From: Trichomonas tenax
Taxonomy: Eukaryota > Parabasalia > Trichomonadida > Trichomonadidae
Assembly (NCBI GenBank): GCA_023091735.1
Contig: JALKBU010000217.1
Span: 1 to 59,801 of the forward strand
Direction: 5' to 3'
Length of the DNA stretch: 59,801 bases
Positions 37,374 through 46,491 of the stretch are shown here, piece by piece. The notes under the pieces were generated by a model. The model ran no database searches. It worked only from the letters and a program-made list of their open reading frames with translations, and was not told the DNA's origin. Position 1 is the first letter of the stretch; every line of letters begins with the position of its first letter. Made by a program: the position numbers and the translations under genes.

Positions 37374-40328
37374 ATGCTGACTTTTTTATGCGTGAAGCTC
37401 CAAATGATGGGGAACTGGAGCGACACAGCAGAAGGGGATGAGGCAATGGAGTATTTCAAAGCTATTGATCGAAGTATTTTGAATGTTGATTATAATTCTC
37501 AAAAAAATGACGTCAAATCAATAATATCGCAGTTAGAATCAGACAAAAAACAGAATATCATCGATTTGCTTCAATTTTGCCTTAAATTTCGAATTTTTAA
37601 TCCAAAGGCATCGCTAAAAAATCCAATTATGGGCAAAAAACCGGTACTGAAAGGATTGCAACTTCTGGAAAAGCAAAATGTTAAACAAAAAATAATACAG
37701 AACTTGAATTTAAAATTAATCACGTATATATTCAAAAACATTTCCAATAACACAGACAAATTCAAAGACTTAAGGAATTTATTACAGAATTTTCCTTTTT
37801 ACATCGACAAAATCTCTAAAACAGAAGTTGATTCAGATTTGATCACAGAATATCAAAAACTGAAGTTGCCGCATTACAACACAATACTACAGATGAATTC
37901 GCGACAGATAAACACAAATTTATACGATGTCATTGACAGTTTGATTGAAGAATTCAAATTCGAAGAAGTTTTAAACATTTCAAACGAAGAAAAATCAACA
38001 ATACACAACATAAATATCGGAAACACTCCTCCAATTTATGTAGAAATGCCAAACATGGTTCACGGCGCAGTCATCAGAGACGTCGTGCACAGTCAGTACT
38101 CAGAGAAATTTCCTGACACAGTGAATCCAGATGCTCCTGGCGACTCGATTTACATCACGAAGAAAAACATATTGACTGTTCAGATATTTTTGAGGCTGTT
38201 CGATAATTCAGCACTAAGAACGCTAGAAAAGGCTCTGGACGAACTGAATATTCATCCATCGCTTACAATTGTCGTTTTTCCGATATTTAGGGCGTCAAAC
38301 AAAACAGAACTCAAAGTTGCTTTCGCGTTCAAAACAATAATACGATATTTCGACGGAAGGACAGCCTCCAAATTCCTTTTGGACGGCATCGAGATCGGGT
38401 ATGAGAAAGCATACGAAAAGCTTGGCTGCGAAATCACGTGGAACTTGCTCAATTTCGTCATGGAGCCATCATCTCCCGAATTCATTTCTCTCGACGCAAT
38501 CAACAAGTTCATCGTTAAGCACAACATCACGGAGAACATCATGTTTGTGAATGGGAATCTTATCACAGAGAACGTTAATTTAAATGACATTCCTCAAATG
38601 TATGATCCTCTAACAAGGAAATTCGCACGAAACAAAGCTTTGGATAATGTCACAATCTACAATGATGTTTTTAAGAATGATTCGATTATTTTAGACAAAC
38701 TGAACATTTCTGCATTAAATAATAATGAACATTTCGCAGATATATCAAAGCTCGACATCTACTCGCAGAAATCAATTGTTGACGAACTCTACAACTCAGA
38801 GATTATTGCGCAAAACAACAATGAAAAAAACAGATGCCATGTTTTCGTAATTGGAGAAAAATGCGATATAAATGATTTATCATTTCCAATTATTATACAC
38901 CACATTCCAAATCCATCAAAGGCACTTCAGAAATTCCTTAAATATAAAGACCGAAAGACAGTAATATTAATTGGAGCGCAGATATTGAACGATCCATCGA
39001 TGATCAAATATTTTGTGTATTCTTTACGATATTCGCTGCCTAACAACAATTTCGAATCAAAATCACAGCTGTATCTTACAATGTGGCACCAGGCCGTTAT
39101 TTCGAGATCAATATTATCTGAACACGATATTTCTCATGTTCCTGAAAAGTTCAAGTTTTATGTTGGAAGCGGCCCAATTAAAGTTGACCTTGCGATTGAT
39201 CCACTGGCAGAATCTGCTCCATTTCTATTGGAGTTCCTTCAGGTGTTGTCTGATTACAACATCACAACTAATTGTGTGATTTTCTCTCCCAATTTCTGCG
39301 CAGTAAACGAAATTCCACATCATTTGCTTTGCAAACACAAATTTGATTTTGCTGACAAAGATTTCGTTGAATACAACAGTGATAATTATACTCTGCGATA
39401 CCCAAACAACTTTGTTGCACAGAGAGAGCACAACAGCATTATCGTAAAATCGATTGGATCGATTGGTAAAACTTTCATGAGAGCAAATATAATGATAAAT
39501 TCCATTCCTTTGCACGTGTCACAGGAAGGATATTTCATGGTCAATCTCCCTGTCGGAGTATATAAAGCAGTTGGCTTGGCATCGAAATCTCTTAAAATCA
39601 ATTCGCTTTCATCGTATATCGGGGATTTCATTCCAAGCGCAGAAGAGATAAATGAACAAAATCAGGACATTCTAAATGTGTTCACGACAATTGAATATGA
39701 TCCGAAGAATAATTTTGAAACAATGATGTACACTTTAAAACAAAATTGTTCAGCAAATGTTAAGTTTTGGGTTTGCGGATCTTTGCTTGATCGAAAATAT
39801 GATGTCAATTTATTACCAATCGCATTCCCTCCTTCATATGTTATCCAAGAAAGCCGAAGAAGCCAACTCCAGCTTGCAAGCTTTTTGTTCATAGACATTT
39901 TACTTCCTCTCGATGTTAAATCAGTTTTGGTCTGCGACAAAAATATCGTTTGGCGTGGAAACGCAGCGAGATTTTTAAAGTTAGACCCAAAGCTAGCTTC
40001 GATTGCAATGACAGACATTTCCAATCGCACTCAGAAGCCATTCCATTTCATGACGAAAGAGTCGATCAAAGCGCGAAACGGGCGTCCATATCATTCAGCA
40101 GCTCTTTCGTTCATCTTCATGAATAACTGGCGGAAGAAGGCAGCTTCATACATCCGAGAGATGTTTGTTGACATGATGCAGAAGATGGTTCTCATCGACT
40201 ACTTTGAGGAGTTGATGAACATCGCGCAGAAAAACGTCCAAGTCCTCACGTTGCCACTTGAGACCTGCTACTGCGAGAAATACGGCAACTTAACAAAGAG
40301 CCCTCTAAGTATACACTTATGTACATAA
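37374..40328 (+). CDS. UDP-glucose:glycoprotein glucosyltransferase (UGGT) homologue without the catalytic DxD
   Basis: A 984-residue protein, shorter than typical UGGT (~1500). The N-terminus MLTFLCVKL may be a weak signal sequence. The middle resembles the substrate-recognition part of UGGT. The C-terminal ~300 residues match its GT24 domain: DILNVFTTIEYD, NCSANVKFWVCGSLLD, SQLQLASFLFIDILLPLDVK, GRPYHSAALSFIFMNNW, and the end LPLETCYCEKYG. The metal-binding VDADQIV is VCDKNIV here, so both Asp are lost, and the NLDQDLPN motif is also replaced. The gene is unbroken, which points to a folding sensor or pseudoenzyme rather than a dead gene. It starts 28 bp after the previous stop and converges on the phosphatase gene. 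Confidence 0.75.
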   Translation: MLTFLCVKLQMMGNWSDTAEGDEAMEYFKAIDRSILNVDYNSQKNDVKSIISQLESDKKQNIIDLLQFCLKFRIFNPKASLKNPIMGKKPVLKGLQLLEKQNVKQKIIQNLNLKLITYIFKNISNNTDKFKDLRNLLQNFPFYIDKISKTEVDSDLITEYQKLKLPHYNTILQMNSRQINTNLYDVIDSLIEEFKFEEVLNISNEEKSTIHNINIGNTPPIYVEMPNMVHGAVIRDVVHSQYSEKFPDTVNPDAPGDSIYITKKNILTVQIFLRLFDNSALRTLEKALDELNIHPSLTIVVFPIFRASNKTELKVAFAFKTIIRYFDGRTASKFLLDGIEIGYEKAYEKLGCEITWNLLNFVMEPSSPEFISLDAINKFIVKHNITENIMFVNGNLITENVNLNDIPQMYDPLTRKFARNKALDNVTIYNDVFKNDSIILDKLNISALNNNEHFADISKLDIYSQKSIVDELYNSEIIAQNNNEKNRCHVFVIGEKCDINDLSFPIIIHHIPNPSKALQKFLKYKDRKTVILIGAQILNDPSMIKYFVYSLRYSLPNNNFESKSQLYLTMWHQAVISRSILSEHDISHVPEKFKFYVGSGPIKVDLAIDPLAESAPFLLEFLQVLSDYNITTNCVIFSPNFCAVNEIPHHLLCKHKFDFADKDFVEYNSDNYTLRYPNNFVAQREHNSIIVKSIGSIGKTFMRANIMINSIPLHVSQEGYFMVNLPVGVYKAVGLASKSLKINSLSSYIGDFIPSAEEINEQNQDILNVFTTIEYDPKNNFETMMYTLKQNCSANVKFWVCGSLLDRKYDVNLLPIAFPPSYVIQESRRSQLQLASFLFIDILLPLDVKSVLVCDKNIVWRGNAARFLKLDPKLASIAMTDISNRTQKPFHFMTKESIKARNGRPYHSAALSFIFMNNWRKKAASYIREMFVDMMQKMVLIDYFEELMNIAQKNVQVLTLPLETCYCEKYGNLTKSPLSIHLCT

Positions 40329-40348
40329 ATTTATGTTTACAGACAATT

Positions 40349-41113
40349 TTATGTTTCTTCTATTTGAGATACAACGACTGTTGTATCATCAAGCTTCCCT
40401 CCGAGGTAGTCTATATTTGCTCTTTCTGCAGCATCGCTGAAAGGCGTCGCAATTGAGTGTGAGGCTCCTTTTGTGAAAGCGCTTCTCACGAGATTTCTCG
40501 CCGCTGTGTGGGCGAAGACATCGCTTGATGTCACGTTCTTCCACGCTTTCCTCATTATGTTTCCGATCTCGTCTGGGTATATGTTGTCCCAGAGGCCATC
40601 TGACGCGCAGATCATCGTATCATTTTTCAGAATATAGAAGTACTCAATCGAGCCGTTTTCTATCGACGAATCGTTATTCGAGCCGATTTGGAACGGGTAG
40701 TTGAATGAGTGGATCGTGAAATTCGTTCTGAAAATCATTTCGAAATTTCTAAAAATCGCGCATCCGGAGTCTCCCAGATTGTAGAAATGCATTTTTCCGT
40801 CAATGAGTTTCGCTATCGATATAGTTGTCGATCCGTGGACAGTTTCTTTAAATTCTTTCAGCGCATTTTCGAATATTTCGTACGGTGTCGCTAAGTCAGA
40901 GTATTTCAGGCTCAAATTCATCAATCCTTGGGACCAAACAATGGAGTTTGCGCCAAAATGTTCCGCCCATCCTCCAACTCCGTCTGCGACGCCGATAGTG
41001 ACGTTGTTTGGCGAAATAAAGAAAGCATCCTCAGTCCCAGTCTCCCTTTTATACGGATGAGCCAATTGGAACGCTGCGCTCGTCAGGCGATAATTAATTA
41101 TAGAAAACATCAT
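40349..41113 (-). CDS. PP2C-family protein phosphatase, PPTC7/PTC7 type
   Basis: A 254-residue metal-dependent Ser/Thr phosphatase. The family landmarks are in order: GTEDAFFIS, IGVADGVGGWAEHF, GSTTISIA, YNLGDSGCAIFR, FNYPFQIGS, MICASDGLWDNIYPDEI and GGKLDDTTVVVSQ. The metal-binding Asp residues are all present (EDA, ADGVGG, SDGLWD, DDTT), so it should be active. Length matches the PTC7 catalytic core alone. In other eukaryotes PTC7 is mitochondrial; no clear organellar presequence is visible here (MMFSIINYRLTSAAFQLAH is a possible one). An Inr lies 4 bases before the ATG. Confidence 0.93.
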   Translation of the reverse strand: MMFSIINYRLTSAAFQLAHPYKRETGTEDAFFISPNNVTIGVADGVGGWAEHFGANSIVWSQGLMNLSLKYSDLATPYEIFENALKEFKETVHGSTTISIAKLIDGKMHFYNLGDSGCAIFRNFEMIFRTNFTIHSFNYPFQIGSNNDSSIENGSIEYFYILKNDTMICASDGLWDNIYPDEIGNIMRKAWKNVTSSDVFAHTAARNLVRSAFTKGASHSIATPFSDAAERANIDYLGGKLDDTTVVVSQIEET

Positions 41114-41116
41114 TGA

Positions 41117-41123
41117 GAAATGA
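41117..41123 (-). promoter_or_regulatory. Initiator-like TCATTTC before the phosphatase
   Basis: TCATTTC is an exact match to the trichomonad Inr, with its A ~8 bases from the ATG at 41113. The adjacent ATTGAGAAAT is repeated about 30 bp further upstream. Confidence 0.65.
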
Positions 41124-41268
41124 TGTCAAAACATCGAATTCATTGAGAAATCACCTAAGCACAGCATCTTATGGAAATATTCTTTTCATCAAATATTTTA
41201 TTTTACAAAAATGAAAAATAATGAAATAACTGTTTATGAAAATAACAATATTGATAAGGATAGACATT

Positions 41269-41640
41269 CTACTCTAAAGATTCGTTCTTCTTTGGTATAA
41301 TTAATGAAAGAACAGGTATTTTTCCAAGGAGCGAGAACAACATCGGAATGAATCCTCCGAACAGCCAATATGCACCAACTAATTCAGCGATAATTCCAAT
41401 AATCGGGTGTTTCAAGAATACCAGAACAATTCCGGCGAAGAACGCAACTGTTCCCTTAATTTTCTCCTTTTGTATCAAGAACTGGAAGAATTTCTTTATA
41501 TTCATGATAATATTGAGGCCGATGATAATCAGGATGTTTGCCGTGACGAGGTACTCCGAGTTCATCACGAGTATGCCGAGGAGGAAGAAGACGACTCCGC
41601 CGATGAGAACGCCGCCGCCGATCGCCTCGAAGTCGTTCAT
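41269..41640 (-). CDS. GOT1/SFT2-type Golgi transport membrane protein
   Basis: A 123-residue protein with four hydrophobic helices and almost no loops: VLIGGVVFFLLGILVM, ILIIIGLNIIM, GTVAFFAGIVLVFLKHPIIG and VGAYWLFGGFIPMLF. The order, length and the polar FQFLIQKEKIKG linker match GOT1, which acts in ER-to-Golgi and Golgi traffic. The ATG at 41640 is 35 bp from the divergent coiled-coil gene. The gene is small, and membrane segments are its main evidence. Confidence 0.85.
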   Translation of the reverse strand: MNDFEAIGGGVLIGGVVFFLLGILVMNSEYLVTANILIIIGLNIIMNIKKFFQFLIQKEKIKGTVAFFAGIVLVFLKHPIIGIIAELVGAYWLFGGFIPMLFSLLGKIPVLSLIIPKKNESLE

Positions 41641-41675
41641 TATTTGGCACTTTTAGATTAACGTACAAAGGAGTG

Positions 41676-43352
41676 ATGTCGTCGCGCTCCAAAGTGCAGA
41701 CGATTCCCCTCCGCTCGCGGCCGGAGAAGACGATAAAGATCCGAAAGAGAGAGAAGATCTTCAACACTGAAGCCGACATTCCCGTCAAACAGACCCAAAT
41801 TTCGACACTGCGTGCAAAAACAACAAGCAGGGCAAAAACATCGTACGAGACATCGAGGAGCACAATGCCAACAACAAGCAGCTCGACAAATGCGAAAGGG
41901 GATTTAAATTCGTTAAATAACAAATCAATGATCAGTCTTAGAGAGGAACTGATGAAGTCACATAACTTCGCTGAGACAAATTTACAGGACCTGCACAAGC
42001 TTCTATCACATCTACGAGTTTTTTCGACTGAATGCGTTTTAAATAGAGATTACGACCAAGCGGAGGCGTGCGACAACTTGGCGAACGAAATTAAGGAGTA
42101 TATGAAGCACGCGGACGCCTCAAATCGACATAACAGCAATGATAATGATAAAATGAGCACACAGCTCGCGCAATACACAGATAAGCTCGACGAATTCGAC
42201 CAACAAACGATTTTACGCAGATCTGAGCTCGAGAAACGCCATGAGTCAGAACTTTGCGAGTTTGATCATTATTGGCAAACGGAAGCTCCGAGAAAGTATA
42301 GAAAGCCGTCGCAGACGCTGCTTTCACTATCGGAGAACGAACGCCGCGTTGGATTGCAGGGAGATTACAAAGTTGCGCGCGAGTTGAAGGCAAAGGCAGA
42401 CAGGTTGAGGAAACTCGAAACGGAGACGGCGCAGCAGCGGCTGAACGCTGATTACGTCGCGGCACGCGACAAACTCATTGACAGACAGATTCAAGAGCGC
42501 GACGCATTCGACAGAGTTCGCGCAGAGTCAAGAGAAGCACTCGCTGCGAAGCAGGAAGTTGGTGTGAGAGCTGCTGCCAACAGAGAAAAGGTCCTTGCGT
42601 ACAAGGAGCATCGGGCGGCTTACAGTCATCGCGACAGACAAGCGGTAGAGCCTTCAAAAGCGAGTATTGCATCAATGCTCGGGAGAGAGCGCTCGGATCT
42701 TCTTTTGCCAAAGCTTGTTCCTCCTGACTACAACGCAATCAGGGCAGGGGAAAGCGCAAGGAACAGAGAAGCTGCACGACGTGGAAGAGAGACAGAGGAG
42801 CGTCTCAAGCAGAAAGATGAGGAGAGAATCAAATTTTATGAGAATTACTGGATAAACCAAAACAAGCAAGAGTCAAGAGAAAACGAAGCACCTCAAACAG
42901 AAAACAAAGAAACTCTACCCGAAAATGAAAATCAAAACAAAGAAACTCCACCCGAAAATGAGAATCAAACACCAAAAGAAAACAAAAATCAAACACCAGA
43001 AGAAAACGAAAATCAATCACTATTAGGTGAGGTAAAGAAAGAGATACAAAATGTCGAAGAAAAAGCAGATCAACCTGAAGCAAAGGATGAGGAATCATCC
43101 GGAAGCTATTACTCCAGCGAGGAAGAGGATAATCACAAGAATGATGGATTAGTGAAGCCAGATGATGGCCCCACAGGTCTCGTTACACAGATCAAAACTG
43201 CTGCTGAAATTGACGATGTGAAGAAGCCAACAATCGTCCTTGGCGAGAATGCGGAAAACCAGAGGGCAAAGGGATCCGAACAAGCGAAGCCGAGCGAGTA
43301 CTATTCTGATGAGGAAGAGGAATATTACTACTCAGAAGAAGGCGAAAAATGA
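41676..43352 (+). CDS. Coiled-coil protein with acidic tyrosine-rich tail, unassigned
   Basis: About 558 residues from the ATG at 41676 (MSSRSKVQTIPLR). The N-terminus is basic and Ser/Thr-rich. Residues ~75-390 are strongly helical with charged heptads (RELKAKADRLRKLETETAQQ, LNADYVAARDKLIDRQIQER). A short in-frame minisatellite follows at 42900-43020, with units such as ETPPENENQ and TPEENENQ. The tail is acidic and aromatic (SSGSYYSSEEEDN and EYYSDEEEEYYYSEEG). No family is recognised. This style is common among centrosomal or cytoskeletal scaffold proteins. It is divergent from GOT1. Confidence 0.75.
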   Translation: MSSRSKVQTIPLRSRPEKTIKIRKREKIFNTEADIPVKQTQISTLRAKTTSRAKTSYETSRSTMPTTSSSTNAKGDLNSLNNKSMISLREELMKSHNFAETNLQDLHKLLSHLRVFSTECVLNRDYDQAEACDNLANEIKEYMKHADASNRHNSNDNDKMSTQLAQYTDKLDEFDQQTILRRSELEKRHESELCEFDHYWQTEAPRKYRKPSQTLLSLSENERRVGLQGDYKVARELKAKADRLRKLETETAQQRLNADYVAARDKLIDRQIQERDAFDRVRAESREALAAKQEVGVRAAANREKVLAYKEHRAAYSHRDRQAVEPSKASIASMLGRERSDLLLPKLVPPDYNAIRAGESARNREAARRGRETEERLKQKDEERIKFYENYWINQNKQESRENEAPQTENKETLPENENQNKETPPENENQTPKENKNQTPEENENQSLLGEVKKEIQNVEEKADQPEAKDEESSGSYYSSEEEDNHKNDGLVKPDDGPTGLVTQIKTAAEIDDVKKPTIVLGENAENQRAKGSEQAKPSEYYSDEEEEYYYSEEGEK

Positions 43353-43716
43353 TTTTTTATGTATGAATAAATTGTTTTATTAAAGATAAAGTTATTTTGT
43401 TTTCCAGCACATCGTCAAAATGTATTGCAATTTGGAGCCGGTCCCTGAGTACATTAACATTTTGAGATGAGTTAATGTCAATCGAATGAAAAAAAAACAT
43501 GTGCAAATGGAATACCATTAACAGTTGTATCCCTCACTTCAATTGTCCAGTCCATTCTAATGTCGGAGACTCCTGTGACAAATACGAATAATCTTCTGTT
43601 TCCTCATTGAGAAAAAAATGTTGGTATATTTTCCCTGAATCAATGTGTAAAAACGACGCATTTCGAAAATGACCTCGTCAAGATATTTAATAATGAAATT
43701 AATATCATATGTTAGA
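43353..43716. other. Spacer between the coiled-coil gene and the Maverick relic
   Basis: Mostly AT-rich. On the minus strand at about 43470-43600 a short frame reads NRRLFVFVTGVSDIRMDW and continues for ~20 more residues between stops; it looks like a protein relic but cannot be assigned. Confidence 0.4.
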
Positions 43717-45090
43717 TTATGAAAATATACTAATGTATTTTATTGGTAATTTATCAAGAAACATATTAACACAGTTATCATCAAATATACTTTCAGATAT
43801 TGTACCTTGTTCATTATCAAAACAAATGTTATTAGGTTTATGAATTCCATCTGTACTAGCTTCAAAATCAGCAAAATATACATATTCGAATTTAACATCA
43901 TATATATTATTCTTAGATTCATATTTCTCTTTAAGTTTACAACATAACTTTTCATTATATGATAAATCAGTCATATCAGATAATTTCTGATTATATAATG
44001 TTGTTGTATATGTAAAGATATCACCAATTCTAATAGGTTCAAAATAATTATATTCAAATAATAAATCTAATAATGTTTTAATCGATGTTTTTTTTTACTA
44101 TTAATTTTATATTTATTTTCTTGATAACGATTAATTAAACATAACTTTTCAATTGGTGTAGACGGTAATGCTTTAATTATAATTATATCTTTAATGTTTT
44201 TGATGAAATAAGTTGAAATTGGTAAATACTCATATAACATATAATGTTCATTATATAATTATTCAATTGTTTGTATCTTTTGTTTATTAGATGGTGTATA
44301 TGTAATTACGTTATTTTTTGAATTCTTTTCAAATTTTCCTGCTCTATTCTTCTCAATTTAATAAATTTGTCAAATTTAGCCGCGCAAAAAGAGTCATCAT
44401 TATTTTTGGGAGAATAACACACAGAGCTTATGTGTGAACACTTGGAATATTTTTTTTTCAAAAAAAAAAAATTAAAAAAGCATATTTGTGATTAGATTTA
44501 CCTATTTATCATCGACAACAATATATTTTACGTTATCAAAATGCTATACAATGGGAATATAATATATTATAATGAGTAAAGCACATCATGGCAAATCAAT
44601 GTTTTTGATGCAAGATATATCTAATATTTTAATGAAATATAGACTTTGTTAGCTAATTCTTTAATATATCATGCACAACAGTATTTTGTACATTGGGGTT
44701 CAATAACTTCGCAAGAAGTTAATCCAGTGAGTTAAAAAACGAGTTTCGCCGACTTTGCGTATAAAAATTTAATTGCCCAATGTAATGTCCTTTGCCGTCA
44801 TCACCATATAACATATAATTATTATGACAGTTCTGTTTTAATACAGTTACTTTATTCATATAATAATTAATATAATAAATCTTATCTTCAGATTCACTAT
44901 AAAAGTAATTCTTAGTTAAATACGAAAATCTATTCTTCTGTATAACTGTATCACAATACGGAATAAATTTAACATCATATGGCAAAGTAATATATTCAGG
45001 ATCTTTATCAGTATTTTTAAATTTAGCATCTGTATTAAACAATTTCTGTAATCTCTCTGGAAAAGAATACTGATATAAATAACTTGACAT
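43717..45090 (-). pseudogene. Maverick/Polinton DNA polymerase B, N-terminal part, decayed
   Basis: Starts MSSYLYQYSFPERLQKLF at 45090 and ends past the exonuclease I motif YFADFEAS near 43860, so only ~450 codons of the N-terminal side remain. Damage: stop TGA/TAA after RRNSFFNSLD near 44719; ~340 bp of unrelated sequence (about 44400-44740); an in-frame TAA at 44259-44261 (QTIE stop LYNEHYML); and a frame change at a T9 tract, 44088-44096. Recognisable continuing blocks are YEYLPISTYFIKNIKDI and LLDLLFEYNYFEPIRIGDIF. The palm, fingers and thumb are absent, so the gene is dead. Base use is far more AT-rich than the cellular genes. Confidence 0.8.
44400..44740 (+). other. Unassigned coding relic lodged inside the Maverick polymerase relic
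   Basis: The plus strand shows protein-like pieces in shifted frames: DLPIYHRQQYILRYQNAIQW near 44490, GKSMFLMQDISNILMKYRL near 44590, and LANSLIYHAQQYFVHWGSIT ending in a stop near 44730. It splits the polymerase N-terminus, which suggests a later insertion. Family unknown. Confidence 0.35.
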
Positions 45091-46491
45091 TTATTGGATA
45101 AAAGAATAGTTATTATTTTTAATTATTATTTGAAGACATAAATTTTAAAAGAATTAGCTTATTTATGCCCCGAGTCTAACATTTATATCGTTTGTGCCGC
45201 TAAGTACAAACGAGCGAAATGTTCTATACTAACTTGCGCTACCAAATGTGGTAATGCGTTCTCCACTAGTTTTTCACTAGTTTCAAGAATCAATCAGTAC
45301 AGTCATTGCTCTTGCCTGTGAAAAACTAGTGGTGCTTCATTCAAGAATTCTCAATCTTCAGTACAGTCAACAAATCACAAGCGCGAAGCTTTTCTACTCA
45401 GCTTATGGTTTGCTGTCTGTTGGCGCCTTCGAGATTTGCTCAGTACTTAGTCTTTCGACATTCTTTTTACAAATATACATTTTCTATGGCATCATGATGT
45501 TTCTAGAACGAACGATGATCTAAAAACCTCAGAGTGCCACAGAGAATGCGATAAATCCGAGTATTGCATCAACAGTAGGCGTTTTTGATGCCTAATGATA
45601 TGACAACAGATAGCTTATGCGTAAATGTTCGTCATATTAGACAATACAAGTTATCTTTGATTTATAATCACAATCGTTAACAAATATTTTAAAAAACGAT
45701 CAATTTCTGGCATCAACTATACAGACATTTGCTGCTCTGGAGAGATTATGCCAGAGGCTGATCATCTTTGATGATATTGTTTTTTGAAAAAAAAAAAATC
45801 GACAGTTAATACTAAAGACTGTGATGCTTGCATATTGTAGCATTCAAATATCCAAAACCTGTTCTGCTCGATGACAGATTGCTTAGAGGTATATACGATG
45901 CTGATTTTTTACGAAATTAAGCAATTCGAGGTCATTTCTTCCAAGCGATCAAAGCACTGGATTATTTACAAATAATTGTTTACGATCTAGGTTCTTGAAG
46001 GGATTTTACAGCATTTTACTAACTAGAATACGCTGCTTGTACTTAGAGAAACTGCTTAAGACCATAAAATCACTCAAAAATCTCACATTTTTGCAATTCT
46101 AATGTATTTTTACAGAAATATCTATATTTCGATTCAATGCTCCATGTTCTATACAGGCCTGGACAATATGAATTGAAATATGGTTGACTATAGTCATTAT
46201 TAGAGATAGATAAAATTTAAATTAAATTTTCAAACGCTCAGATTTGATTAATTAGAATAAATACAGCATCCTGCACATGTGTATATCAATATATCTGTAT
46301 ATAATTTTCATCCACTAAATATTGGATGCATCCCCTATTTAAATACAGTGTCGTCCACCAGATGTATCACAGGCGTGATTTTCGAGGATTTCGAAATGTG
46401 TATTATAGTTAGCTATGATGGAATTTAAGTTTTTTGAGTCACTTTTGTATTTTTTGTTGAACAGAATTTTTATTTGTTAAATAAATAGAAA
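45091..46491. other. 1.4-kb gene-free region
   Basis: It holds a strong inverted repeat (45263-45332) and degenerate direct repeats around 45275-45370 (ACTAGT...CAGTACAGTCA). A 64-residue frame at 45329 starts at GTG, has no ATG and arises within these repeats; I do not call it. The remainder is AT-rich. Confidence 0.55.
45263..45332. repeat. 15-bp perfect inverted repeat with CACTAGT ends
   Basis: CCACTAGTTTTTCAC (45263-45277) is complementary to GTGAAAAACTAGTGG (45318-45332), with a 40-bp loop. A second CACTAGT follows the left arm directly. This could be a hairpin or the ends of a very small MITE next to the Maverick relic. Confidence 0.65.

Noticed and set aside
41407..41661. Plus-strand frame opposite GOT1
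   Set aside because: It is the acidic antisense shadow of the membrane-protein gene.
45329..45523. 64-codon hydrophobic frame
   Set aside because: Begins at GTG inside repeats; hydrophobicity follows from T-rich sequence.
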